From Lineus longissimus (taxonomy: Eukaryota > Nemertea > Pilidiophora > Heteronemertea > Lineidae), in assembly GCF_910592395.1 (NCBI RefSeq), contig NC_088320.1:16676501-16740500 (forward strand): a DNA stretch of 64,000 nt, in the 5' to 3' direction. Positions 1 through 13,400 of this stretch are shown here, piece by piece. A program made the translations under genes and the position numbers. Below the pieces are notes generated by a model, which ran no database searches, was not told where the DNA came from, and was given only the letters and a program-made list of their open reading frames with translations. Position 1 is the first letter of the stretch. Each line of letters begins with the position of its first letter.

Positions 1-1783
1 GCTGCTCTTCTGGTCTTAAGTCTCAGGTTGACTTTGTGGGGGGTGGGCACACAATAACAACTGTAGTACCCCATGAATGACAAAACAACCCTGCTGCTCT
101 TCTGGTCTTAAGTCTCAGGTTGACTTTGTGGGGGGTGGGCACACTATAACAACTGTCGTACCCCATGAATGACAAAACAACCCTGCTGCTCTTCTGGTCT
201 TTTAAGTCTCAGGTTGACTTTGTGGTGGGTGGGGACACTATAACAACTGTAGTACCCCATGAATGACAAAACAACCCTGCTGCTCTTCTGGTCTTAAGTC
301 TCAGGTTGACTTTGTGGGGGGGGGGGGGGGGGACACTATAACAACTGTAGTACCCCATGAATGACAAAACAAATGTCTCATAAAAGACAACTAATCTATA
401 CACAAAGAAGTGTTTTTTTAGACAAGATTACTTTGATATCCATAAAAACAGTCTCAGGTTGACTTTGTGGGGGGTGGGGACACTATAACAACTGTAGTAC
501 CCCATGAATGACAAAACAACCCTGCTGCTCTTCTGGTCTTTTAAGTCTCAGGTTGACTTTGTGGGGGGGTGGGGACACTATAACAACTGTAGTACCCCAT
601 GAATGACAAAACAACCCTGCCGCTCTTCTGGTCTTAAGTCTCAGGTTGACTTTGTGGGGGGGTGGGGACACTATAACAACTGTCTTTTAAGTCTCAGGTT
701 GACTTTGTGGGGGGTGGGGACACTATAACAACTGTAGTAACCCTAACCCAGTACCCCATGAATGACAAAAACAACCCTGCTGCTCTTCTGGTCTTTTAAG
801 TCTCAGGTTGGCTTTGTGGGGGGTGGGCACACAATAACAACTGTAGTACCCCATGAATGACAAAACAACCCTGCCGCTCTTCTGGTCTTAAGTCTCAGGT
901 TGACTTTGTGGGGGGTGGGCACACTATAACAACTGTAGTACCCCATGAATGACAAAACAACCCTGCTGCTCTTCTGGTCTTAAGTCTCAGGTTGACTTTG
1001 TGGGGGGTGGGCACACAATAACAACTGTCGTACCCCATGAATGACAAAACAACCCTGCTGCTCTTCTGGTCTTTTAAGTCTCAGGTTGACTTTGTGGGGG
1101 GTGGGCACACTATAACAACTGTAGTACCCCATGAATGACAAAACAACCCTGCTGCTCTTCTGGTCTTTTAAGTCTCAGGTTGACTTTGTGGGGGGGGGGG
1201 ACACTATAACGACTGTAGTACCCCATGAATGACAAAACAACCCTGCTGCTCTTCTGGTCTTTTAAGTCTCAGGTTGACTTTGTGGGGGGTGGGCACACTA
1301 TAACAACTGTCGTACCCCATGAATGACAAAACATCTTGCTGCTCTTCTGGTCTTTTAAGTCTCAGGTTGACTTTGTGGGGGGTGGGCACACTATAACAAC
1401 TGTCGTACCCCATGAATGACAAAACAACCCTGCTGCTCTTCTGGTCTTAAGTCTCAGGTTGACTTTGTGGGGGGTGGGCACACTATAACAACTGTCGTAC
1501 CCCATGAATGACAAAACAACCCTGCCGCTCTTCTGGTCTTAAGTCTCAGGTTGACTTTGTGGGGGGTGGGCACACTATAACAACTGTACTACCCCATGAA
1601 TGACAAAACAACCCTGCCGCTCTTCTGGTCTTTTAAGTCTCAGGTTGACTTTGTGGGGGGTGGGCACACTATAACAACTGTCGTACCCCATGAATGACAA
1701 AACAACCCTGCTGCTCTTCTGGTCTTTTAAGTCTCAGGTTGACTTTGTGGGGGGTGGGCACACTATAACAACTGTCGTACCCC
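1..1783. repeat. 92-bp minisatellite
   Basis: About 19 tandem copies of a 92-bp unit that runs from gctgctcttctggtcttaag through a G-run to caaaacaaccct. Units differ by ctta/cttttaag, G-run length and agta/cgta variants. A unique stretch at about 373-451 interrupts the array. One unit near 736-751 carries an inserted TTAGGG-type stretch (aaccctaaccca). Open frames across it are repeat translations without coding support. The array starts before the window. Confidence 0.95.
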
Positions 1784-1925
1784 TTGCACTGATATTTTAA
1801 TTGCCTGTTTTACCATAGTGATATATGATATATATTATGAATAAATTTATATATAAAGTTATATTCAAGTGTTGTTGTTTTGCTGCTTATTTGAAAGGTT
1901 TTTCAAGAACTTGTGCGCTGACTGC

Positions 1926-3244
1926 TACCTTAATCTCAATTGTGGTCAGGTTGCGAGATTGACCGAGACATAGTCAAGTTGTAACCTAATCTCCATCGTG
2001 GTTGGGTTGTGACATTGACCAAGACATAGTCAAGTTGTAACCTAATCTCCATCGTGGTTGGGTTGTGACATTGACCAAGACATAGTCAAGTTGTAACCTA
2101 ATCTCCATCGTGGTTGGGTTGTGACATTGACCAAGACATAGTCAAGTTGTAACCTAATCTCCATCGTGGTTGGGTTGTGACATTGACCAAGACATAGCCA
2201 AGTTGTAACCTAATCTTCATCGTGGTTGGGTTGTGACATTGACCAAGACATAGTCAAGTTGTAACCTAATCTCCATCGTGGTTGGGTTGTGACATTGACC
2301 AAGACATAGCCAAGTTGTAACCTAATCTCCATCGTGGTTGGGTTGTGACATTGACCAAGACATAGTCAAGTTGTAACCTAATCTCCATCGTGGTTGGGTT
2401 GTGACCCTAATCTCCATCGTGGTTGGGTTGTGACATTGACCAAGACATAGTCAAGTTGTAACCTAATCTCCATCGTGGTTGGGTTGTGACATTGACCGAG
2501 ACATAGCTACGTTGTAACCTAATCTCCATCGTGGTTGGGTTGTGACATTGACCAAGACATAGTCAAGTTGTAACCTAATCTCCATCGTGGTTGGGTTGTG
2601 ACATTGACCAAGACATAGCCAAGTTGTAACCTAATCTCCATCGTGGTTGGGTTGTGACATTGACCAAGACATAGTCAAGTTGTAACCTAATCTCCATCGT
2701 GGTTGGGTTGTGACATTGACCAAGACATAGTCAAGTTGTAACCTAATCTCCATCGTGGTTGGGTTGTGACATTGACCAAGACATAGTCAAGTTGTAACCT
2801 AATCTCCATCATGGTTGGGTTGTGACATTGACCAAGACATAGTCAAGTTGTAACCTAATCTCCATCGTGGTTGGGTTGTGACATTGACCAAGACATAGTC
2901 AAGTTGTAACCTAATCTCCATCATGGTTGGGTTGTGACATTGACCAAGACATAGTCAAGTTGTAACCTAATCTCCATCGTGGTTGGGTTGTGACATTGAC
3001 CAAGACATAGTCAAGTTGTAACCTAATCTCCATCATGGTTGGGTTGTGACATTGACCAAGACATAGTCAAGTTGTAACCTAATCTCCATCGTGGTTGGGT
3101 TGTGACATTGACCAAGACATAGCCAAGTTGTAACCTAATCTCCATCGTGGTTGGGTTGTGACATTGACCAAGACATAGTCAAGTTGTAACCTAATCTCCA
3201 TCATGGATCGGTTGTGACATTGACCAAGACATAGCCAAGTTGTA
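1926..3244. repeat. 56-bp minisatellite
   Basis: About 23 tandem copies of a 56-bp unit containing taacctaatctccatcgtgg followed by a ttgggttgtgacattgacca segment. The first unit is the most diverged, and one unit near 2401-2410 is truncated. It lies downstream of the minus-strand PEF gene. Confidence 0.95.
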
Positions 3245-4428
3245 ATGTACTAAATTTCATTATCTTAGCTTCAGTGGTTAAGAAACATGCCCTAGTTACC
3301 CTCAAACAGCCAATTTACACCATTTGACCTCTGCGACCTTGAAAATTAGGTCAAATCAAAAACCTGTACGATATGTGATGTATCTTTGCTAGGAGAACTT
3401 AAATTAGCGAAAACGAGTTGCTTATAAGAGATATGGCACTTTTTAGGTTTTAACTTTTGGTCCCCTGGTGGGCATGTCGAGAATCAGGTCAGACCGAAAG
3501 ACAGAGTTGGAGGTCACCTGACCTGGGGGGGTTGGGGGGGTCAGTGTACAAAGTTTCAAGTTCATAGCCCTAGCGGTTAAGAAAAGTGCCACTGTTTTTG
3601 AAACAGGATACAGATGACGACTGACGGCACTGCAGTGTTGTATAGACTCGCCTACGGTGAGCCAAAAAGGCTTTCCTATGCAGTAAACCACCAGAAGCTG
3701 CTGGTTGAGTTGAGTTTGTTACACACAAATTCTTCTGTACATTCTTGATAACTTAGAGTAGAAAGTAGAAGACAAAATAAATAGTATTGAATATAATCTG
3801 CATCTAGATATTTACATAATATAGAACATATACAAAACAACAATAACTGATCATTCGAATTCCAAGAAATATCAAGAGTACTTTATCTGCTTCTGCAATT
3901 TATTCTTGATAAATACAAGTATAAGTAAACAAATAAACAAAAAATAGTTCTGTTAGAAATTTAACTTTTCAGAAGCCAAGGATATGAATAAGTTTTTGAA
4001 GTTCCTCCACATGGTCTTATCACAATGTTTTGAACAATGAGGATGAGCGACGGCCAGGGAACACTGTGACTTAACCTTGACAAAGATGGTTTCCAGACCT
4101 ACAAAAGCTTGACATTTTATATTACGATACACTAAAGGGCTAGCTCTCTTCTGTACATGTATGATAACATAATAAACGTCATGACAAGACATCCTCATGC
4201 AATCAAGAATTCCTCGTCTACTTAGGACAGTCCCCTTGATGTTCTGATCTAAATCCTGTCATGGAACGTACAATCGTTATAGTGCTTGATATGTTCCATG
4301 AATTCAACACACTCCAAGGTGAATGATTGTGGACAAGATGACATGTCTAGAGAAACAGACAGCACAAGTCTACAACTACATGGACGGAAAGGGGTCTTCA
4401 GCGTTGTTCATGGCCTCTCGCTGCCGGT
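3245..4428 (-). other. 3' flank / possible 3' UTR of the PEF gene
   Basis: No supported gene here. The stretch follows the stop codon of the minus-strand PEF gene. On the minus strand AATAAA occurs at 3904-3899, about 525 bases past the stop, and could serve as a polyadenylation signal. I saw no clear interspersed repeat. Confidence 0.3.
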
Positions 4429-4455
4429 CTACAGACACATCACACACTGGATGAA
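4429..4455 (-). CDS. PEF gene exon 11 (C-terminus and stop)
   Basis: 27 bp after acceptor TTTTTTCGTTTCAG. It encodes FIQCVMCL and a TAG stop at 4429-4431. Together with exon 10 this gives DDFIQCVMCL, nearly the sorcin terminus. Phase 0 in. This short 3' coding exon matches the last exon of vertebrate sorcin. Confidence 0.88.
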   Translation of the reverse strand, partial: FIQCVMCL

Positions 4456-7400
4456 CTGAAACGAAAAAACAAATCATTACAACTTTGGTCTCCACCAAGT
4501 GAACCTCCAGGCAGAGAAACATGTCTTCTCTGAGGATAGAGACTTTGGTCTCCACCAAGTGAACCTCCAGGCAGAGAAACCTGTCTTCTCTGAGAATAGA
4601 GACTTTGGTCTCCACCAAGTGAACCTCCAGGCAGAGAGACCAGTCTTCTCTGAGAATAGAGACTTTGGTCTTCACCAAGTGAACCTCCAGGCAGAGAAAC
4701 CTGTCTTCTCTGAGAATAGAGACTTTGGTCTCCACCAAGTGAACCTCCAGGCAGAGAAACCTGTCTTCTCTGAGAATAGAGACTTTGGTCTCCACCAAGT
4801 GAACCTCCAGGCAGAGAAACCTGTCTTCTATGAGGATAGAGACTTTGGTCTCCACCAAGTGAACCTCCAGGCAGAGAAACCTGTCTTCTATGAGGATAGA
4901 CTTTGGTCTCCACCAAGTGAACCTCCAGGCAGAGAAACCTGTCTTCTCCGATGATATAGACTTTGGACCTGAATAGGTCACCCGTGTAACATGTGAGAAG
5001 GGAGATCCCCTATTGGTGCACAGTATAGCCAAACTGTACTTAATCTTGAACACAAATAGAAATCTCTCATGAAATTAAACCCGAGTGATTGGCCTGTGCA
5101 CTTAAGCCCCTGAAGACCACTGACCACTGACAGCTCCCCGAGTGAATCCCCCAACCCCTGATTGGACACCCCAGTGCCTGCCTATTCTCCCCCTCTCATC
5201 CACAGGGAAGCCGCAATGGCTTGGAACTTACATCATCATAACCGTAGTCTGTTCGTCCTGTCTCTTGCCCGTTGTGGTTCGTCCGGTCCCGCGCACGAAA
5301 AGCTTCTGCAACGGAAATTTCAATCAATGAAAGTGGGGGTTGGCCTTGTCTCATTAGCTCTCCAAACGCCCGTGTCACTATTTTCTTCCATTGATTAAAA
5401 AAAATTGATAAGAAATATATCTCTGTCAAAGGCCCAATAGTGGGGCAGGACACCAGATATGATGATGATGATGATGATGATGTTGAAAGTATATGACACA
5501 ATCATCAGCATTCTTTTGAAATGTTTGCTTGTCCTCTTGGGTCTTAACTGATGGCAACATTAACATGTATTGGATGGCAGACTACACAATATCAATATCG
5601 CACAGCACACCAGATTCTAGTCTCTGACAGTGGCACCTCTGTCAACACTAATGACGACAGGCGGAGACATGTATGAGTGTGTGCCAGCAAACCTGAAGTC
5701 ATATTCATAATGAGCATGCCTTGTGACAAACGATCGTTTGTCTGCCAATGGACCTCTCCTGTTGTGGGTATTCCTGCCCACATACCGCCCAGGACCCACC
5801 AAGCCATTTGACTGACTATACGGCCTTGCTCTTACCAGTGTATGCTCGGAGTCATCAAGCTATGCTCTTACCAGTGTATGCTCGGAGTCATCAAGCTATG
5901 CTCTTACCTGTGTATGCTCGGAGTCATCAAGCTATGCTCTTACCTGTGTATGCTCGGAGTCATCAAGCTATGCTCTTACCTGTGTATGCTCGGAGTCATC
6001 AAGCTATGCTCTTACCAGTGTATGCTCGGAGTCATCAAGCTATGCTTTTACCTGTGTATGCTCGGAGTCATCAAGCTATGCTCTTACCTGTGTATGCTCG
6101 GAGTCATCAAGCTATGCTCTTACCTGTATGCTCGGAGTCATCAAGCTATGCTCTTACCAGTGTATGCTCGGAGTCATCAAGCCATGCTCTTACCTGTGTA
6201 TGCTCGGAGTCATCAAGCTATGCTCATACCTGTGTATGCTCGGAGTCATCAAGCTATGCTCTTACCTGTGTATGCTCGGAGTCATCAAGCTATGCTCGGA
6301 GTCATCAAGCTATGCTCTTACCTGTGTATGCTCGGAGTCATCAAGCTATGCTCTTACCTGTGTGAGTCATCAAGCTATGCTCTTACCAGTGTATGCTCGG
6401 GAGTCATCAAGCTATGCTCTTACCTGTGTATGCTCGGAGTCATCAAGCTATGCTCTTACCTGTGTGAGTCATCAAGCTATGCTCTTACCAGTGTATGCTC
6501 GAAGTCATCAAGCTATGCTCTTACCTGTGTATGCTCGGAGTCATCAAGCTATGCTCTTATCTGTGTATGCTCGGAGTCATCAAGCTATGCTCTTATCTGT
6601 GTATGCTTGGAGTATCAGTTCCTTACCTGTGCATGCTCCAGGTCGCACTCCAGGCCACTTACGAGGCTGATTGACTATCAGTTCCTTACCTGTGTATGCT
6701 CGGAGTCGCACTCCACGCTGTCTATGAGGCTGATTGACTATCAGTTCCTTACCTGTGTATGCTTGGAGTCACACTCCACGCCGTCTACGAGGCTGATTGA
6801 CTATCAGTTCTTTACCTGTTTATGCTCGGAGTCACACTCCACGCCGTCTATGAGGCTGATTGACTATCAGTTTCTTACCTGTGTATGCTCGGAGTCGCAC
6901 TCCACGCCGTCTATGAGGCTGATTGACTATCAGTTTCTTACCTGTGTATGCTCGGAGTCTCACTGAAAGAGCCACGAAGTCATCAAAGGCAATAAGGCAT
7001 CGGCCGTCATCCATTGCACGCGAGTAACGTTTGAGAAGCGTCGTTACGGCTTTGTGAGAAAGGTTGTACCCTGTAAATCAATTAAAAATCTATAAATCAA
7101 AATCTTTCTGCCTTTGCCATGGTTTTATATTTTGACTTCACAAATAGGATATTCAATAATGCAATTATTTCCTCAACTTTCCCGCACATTTTCTCCTTGG
7201 TCTGCTTCGGTGTGGAACCAAAATCTGCCTCTGAATACCTTATAAAGTCATCTGGCTTCGACCAGAACCAGACCTCATGATATTGAGGCTCAGCATGGCT
7301 ATCTTGAAGACATCAATGTTCACACCAATCATTTTACCCCAATTTTCTATTCAATATATAAAATCCGTGAAAATATTCTGCTTGACAGCACTGTCCCTCA

Positions 7401-10400
7401 TTCAAACAGTGACTGCCCATAAGTCCGAAGGTCCATAAGACCACAAAGGAAAAATCCCATTTTGAAAACAACCCATAATTCTGAAGGTCCACAGGTCCGT
7501 AAGTCTAAAAGACTTTAAGTCCAAAAGTAATGTAAAAGGGTCAACAAGTCCGAAGGTTCACAAGTCCTAAGGTCCATAAGTAACAGGAATGCCTCAGAAA
7601 AGATATACTCGTGATGCTAGATTATTTTTATTAAGGGGTAAAATCGGGGGAACGCTGGCCCCCCACGGAAAATGTTAACTTTAACTAGCAGACCACTTAC
7701 ACACAAATAATGACATTGTGCTCATGTAGTGATGACATCACAGATCTGTGTGTACTTTTGGGTGGAGGGAATTTTAAGGTAGTTGAGGAGAGTTGTTCAT
7801 GGAGAACAGATTGAGTCAGGAGGACATATTATCTAGAGGATAAACTATACCAGTACACATGACAAAGAATGGTCACAAGCAAGAGACCTGGGCCGGCCCA
7901 TCATATGGAGTGACTGTATGAGTGGAATACAAGCAATGTCAGTAAGTAATGACAAACTTTTCAGAAAACACTGAAAAAAGCCTTGGCGCTGACAGTGTTA
8001 ATATTTGGAAGATTTTTGGTTTAATAGGCCAAAAATCATCAATTTCAAAACTTTGTTTTCGGACTTATGGACCTTTGGACTAGTGAACCTTCGGACTTGC
8101 GAACCTTCGGACTTATGGACCTTCGAACTTATGGGCAGTAATCATTCAAACAATAGGCCAATGAAATCGATCAACTTGTTAATGACATTTCATCGAACAA
8201 CCCACCAAATTTCCTCATGATGATATTGAGCAGCTCATTTGCCTCGACGAAGCCAGACCCATCCTGGTCGGCGCACGTTTTGAACAGTTGATGCCAGTGA
8301 AGAAGACATTGCAACAACTCTTTGAACTCTCCGTACTGCATGATACCATCCTTGTTACGCTGGGAGAGGGTTAAAGATAATCATGGTTCTCTGATTTCTT
8401 CCTTCCAAAGTGGGTACAAAATCATTGTTTCACAATCCGGTGGATCAAAACCTTGGTTCAACTTCACAGTACATAGACTGGAACTTTTGCCACCACCAAA
8501 AGGCTCGCTTCCAGACTTTGAGTTCTATGTGAATACTCTCCTTTCCCATATGAATCCAAATTCTGTTGTAGACAGTCTGAAACGTTTACCTTTTACAAAA
8601 AGCCCCGTTTCTACACTTCATCTTCAGATGAAAACCCTCACCCTTTCGCATTAAAATCCTTTTTTCAACGCTAATGATGAACAATTATGTCAACTGCTAA
8701 AAGGATACGTCCAGCATCATTATCATGATCCTGAAAGACAACAAAGGGGAGGTTAATTCAAGAGAGTGGTGTTTAGGTGATATCTTCCCTGAAGGCTTGT
8801 CTCAATTTGATCACCGTCATTCAATATATCGTCAAGATTTATCTTATAGAAATCGAGTGGCATCAACATTGTCAACCACACTAAAAACCACTCGCTGAGT
8901 AATTGGAGCGTTTTTCAAAGGCCAATATTGATTGATTGATTGAAAACTGATAGAAGTGGACAAAGTGGAAATTGCCCATTGGCACTCAACCATTGATTTG
9001 GACAAGTTTCATGAATATGATTGCACTTACTTGCAAAGTTCCATGCTCCAAGTGACTGGAATGGGGAAACGATCAAACATTACAGTTATGAAGCTGTGCA
9101 AGGCTAAAGGGTTAACGATCAACAGACAACCATTCAGTAAATTCAATTCGAATCTGTTTTGACAAAAAGGTCATAACAGACCTACATCTCATGAAATGGG
9201 ACTCAAATCACTGTGGATTGGTTTTCCTCATTTGACATTGTCTGAAGAATCATTTCCTTGGTATCACCACAATGAGCTTAACCCCTTCAGTGCCCGAGCA
9301 AAATCACGATCAAACATCAAGCATCCAGTACTGCTAGGGACACCTAGGAATTGAAAATAGAACTGAAAAACACCTGTAAAAGCCAAGATCACTTATGAAT
9401 GTCTGGTATCACTTACTTCTATAGAAGTTCTTGATCTTTGGCTGGTCATTCAAGAGTTTGTGAAGTTCCTCTGCTTGGATGCCTCCAAGAGTCTGCCAAG
9501 AGAAGTCAACACATTCATCAAATATCTCATCAATCAGGGCTTTCTCTTCAATGAGATCCGGCACATCCAATGGCGGTCTGTGCCCTGGGGTAATATCAGG
9601 TGGCGGTCTGTGCCCTGGGGTAATATCAGATGGCGGTCTGTGCCCTGGGGTAATATCAGGTGGCGGTCTGTGCCCTGGGGTAATATCAGGTGGCGGTCTG
9701 TGCCCTGGGGTAATATCAGGTGGCGGTCTGTGCTCTGGGGTAATATCAGGTGGCGGTCTGTGCCCTGGGGTAATATCAGGTGGCGGTCTGTGCCCTGGGG
9801 TAATATCAGGTGGCGGTCTGTGCCCTGGGGTAATATCAGGTGGCGGTCTGTGCCCTGGGGTAATATCAGGTGGCGGTCTGTGCCCTGGGGTAATATCAGG
9901 TGGCGGTCTGTGCCGTGGGGTAATATCAGATGGTGGTCTGTGCCCTGGGGTTATATCAGGTGGCGGTCTGTGCCCTGGGGTAATATCAGGTGGTGGTCTG
10001 TGCCCTGGGGTAATATCAGGTGGCGGTCTGTGCCCTGGGGTAATATCAGATGGCGGTCTGTGCCCTTGGGTAATATCAGGTGGCGGTCTGTGCCCTGGGG
10101 TTATATCAGGTGGCAGTCTGTGCCCTGGGGTAATATCAGATGGTGGTCTGTGCCTTGGGGTAATATCAGGTGGCGGTCTGTGCCCTGGGGTAATATCAGG
10201 TGGCGGTCTGTGCCCTGGGGTAATATCAGGTGGCGGTCTGTGCCCTGGGGTTATATCAGGTGGCGGTCTGTGCCCTGGGGTAATATCAGGTGGTGGTCTG
10301 TGCCCTGGGGTAATATCAGATGGCGGTCTGTGCCCTGGGGTAATATCAGATGGCGGTCTGTGCCCTGGGGTTATATCAGATGGCGGTCTGTGCCCTGGGG

Positions 10401-13400
10401 TAATATCAGATGGCGGTCTGTGCCCTGGGGTAATATCAGGTGGCGGTCTGTGCCCTGGGGTAATATCAGATGGCGGTCTGTGCCCTGGGGTAATATCAGG
10501 TGGCGGTCTGTGCCCTGGGGTAATATCAGGTGGCGGTCTGTGCCCTGGGGTAATAACAGGTGGCGTTCTGTGCCCTGGGGTAATATCAGGTGGCAGTCTG
10601 TGCCCTGGGGTAATATCAGGTGGCGGTCTGTGCCCTGGGGTAATATCAGGTGGCGGTCTGTGCCATGGGGTAATATCAGGTGGTGGTCTGTGCCCTTGGG
10701 TAATATCAGATGGTGGTCTGTGCCCTGGGGTAATATCAGATGGCGGTCTGTGCCCTGGGGTAATATCAGGTGGCGGTCTGTGCCCTGGGGTAATATCAGG
10801 TGGCGGTCTGTGCCCTGGGGTTATATCAGGTGGCGGTCTGTGCCCTGGGGTAATATCAGGTGGCGGTCTGTGCCCTGGGGTAATATCAGATGGCGGTCTG
10901 TGCCATAGGGTAATATCAGGTGGCGGTCTGTGCCCTGGGATTATATCAGGTGGCGGTCTGTGCCCTGGGGTAATATCAGGTGGCGGTCTGTGCCCTGGGG
11001 TAATATCAGGTGGCGGTCTGTGCCCTGGGGTTATATCAGGTGGCGGTCTGTGCCCTGGGGTAATATCAGGTGGCGGTCTGTGCCCTGGGGTAATATCAGA
11101 TGGCGGTCTGTGCCATGGGGTAATATCAGGTGGCGGTCTGTGCCCTGGGGTAATATCAGGTGGCGGTCTGTGCCCTGGGGTAATATCAGATGGCGGTCTG
11201 TGCCCTGGGGTAATATCAGATGGCGGTCTGTGCCCTGGGGTAATATCAGTTGGCGGTCTGTGCCCTGGGGTAATATCAGGTGGCGGTCTGTGCCCTGGGG
11301 TAATATCAGGTGGCGGTCTGTGCCCTGGGGTAATATCAGGTGGCGGTCTGTGCCCTGGGGTAATATCAGGTGGCGGTCTGTGCCCTGGGGTAATATCAGG
11401 TGGCGGTCTGTGCCCTGGGGTAATATCAGATGGCGGTCTGTGCCCTGGGGTAATATCAGGTGGCGGTCTGTGCCCTGGGGTAATATCAGGTGGCGGTCTG
11501 TGCCCTGGGGTAATATCAGGTGGCGGTCTGTGCCCTGGGGTAATATCAGGTGGCGGTCTGTGCCCTGGGGTAATATCAGGTGGCGGTCTGTGCCCTGGGG
11601 TAATATCAGGTGGCGGTCTGTGCCCTGGGGTAATATCAGGTGGCGGTCTGTGCCCTGGGGTAATATCAGGTGGCGGTCTGTGCCCTGGGGTAATATCAGG
11701 TGGCGGTCTGTGCCCTGGGGTAATATCAGGTGGCGGTCTGTGCCCTGGGGTAATATCAGGTGGCGGTCTGTGCCCTGGGGTAATATCAGGTGGCGGTCTG
11801 TGCCCTGGGGTAATATCAGGTGGCGGTCTGTGCCCTGGGGTAATATCAGGTGGTGGTCTGTGCCATGGGGTAATATCAGGTGGCGGTCTGTGCCCTGGGG
11901 TAATATCAGGTGGCGGTCTGTGCCCTGGGGTAATATCAGATGGTGGTCTGTGCCCTGGGGTAATATCAGGTGGCGGTCTGTGCCCTGGGGTTATTATATT
12001 AGGTGGACAAGGTAGTCTGGGCTCCAGTAGTATCACATGTAAACAAGGGTAGTGTCGCACGTGGACATGGTGGGAAGGAGCTACTGACCTATTGGAGATT
12101 GTGTGCACGTACTATTAGATGGACGACCAATTATCAGTATGTCTCATGTGACAGACACAGTGTATGGAGCTATGAGGAATTACTTACCGGGCTGACGTAC
12201 TGATTGAAAATTATTTGGAATTCCTGTTCCGATTTGAATGCAAGTGCCTGTGAAGGAAAATAAAGAATAGTTTAATACGCTGTGATTAAAATCATAGTGT
12301 GATAGAATCCTTTAGTCTCCTTTGTCCAATTAAAATTCATATCATACCACATCGATTCAGCAGGGTAAGATGTGCACACATTGCCTTGGTCTAGACATTC
12401 TTGCCTGTTTAAGATTCAAACAGTTTAATGCAATATGTGTCATAGTATCTTTTTCATTATCCATATGTATCTGTAGTAATGCGCATGCTCACATATCATC
12501 TTACTCAATTAAGTCACTTTGAACATATACGGGAGCCATCTAGTTCACTTCCTACTATTAGATATGGTGTCAGACTTCATATACGGGAGCCATCTAGTTC
12601 ACTTCCTACTATTAGATATGGTGTCAGACTTCATATACGGGAGCCATCTAGTTCACTTCCTACTATTAGATATGGTGTCAGACTTCATATACGGGAGCCA
12701 TCTAGTTCACTTCCTACTATTAGATATGGTGTCAGACTTCATATACGGGAGCTATCTAGTTCACTTCCTACTATTAGATATGGTGTCAGACTTCATATAC
12801 GGGAGCCATCTTGTTCACTTCCTACTATTAGATATGGTGTCCGACTTCATATACGGGAGCCATCTTGTTCACTTCCTACTATTAGATATGGTGTCAGACT
12901 TCATATACGGGAGCTATCTAGTTCACTTTGTACTATTAGATATGGTGTCAGACTTCTTATACGGGAGCCATCTTGTTCACTTCGTACTATTAGATATGGT
13001 GTCATATTCTCAATCTCATTATCAGGTACACATTGCAAAGAACAGATCCATGATGATTGTGCGAGTTTGAGCTATCAAACGACTGATCTTGGAACTTTCC
13101 AGTTTGAGTGCTGCATGTAACTACCAGTAGCAGGCTACAGAAGTTACCCCGAATCGCTTCTCGGTAATACTGGCTGGAGTTTAAGTTTGGTACAATAGCA
13201 TGCTAAAACGCAGTGTTCTCCAATGCCTATTTTGAACTGGTGGGATTTGAACCCAAGTCCCATCAGTCAGAAGTCCTTGGCTGTAACCACTACACCATCA
13301 TGCTCACCTGAGAAGGGTTGATACTGAAGACATTCTGTTGAAACTGGCTGCCATAGCTACCGTAGACCTGACTCTGTTGGCTGAAGTGTTGGTACTGCTG

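Noticed and set aside
4376-5053. 225-codon minus-strand frame and overlapping plus frame
   Set aside because: 60-bp minisatellite in the last PEF intron; the real exon here is only 4429-4455 in this neighbourhood.
5748-6966. Plus-strand open frames of 205, 374 and 180 codons
   Set aside because: Repeat translations antisense to the PEF donor array, with frame jumps wherever units are truncated.
9460-12052. Plus-strand open frames of 482, 857 and 361 codons
   Set aside because: They are translations of the 30-bp minisatellite (30 is a multiple of 3). All frames stay open, so there is no coding evidence; the host exon is on the minus strand.
13234-13306. Functional tRNA gene
   Set aside because: Box A and B motifs are present, but acceptor and anticodon stems do not pair; a SINE head or pseudogene is more likely.
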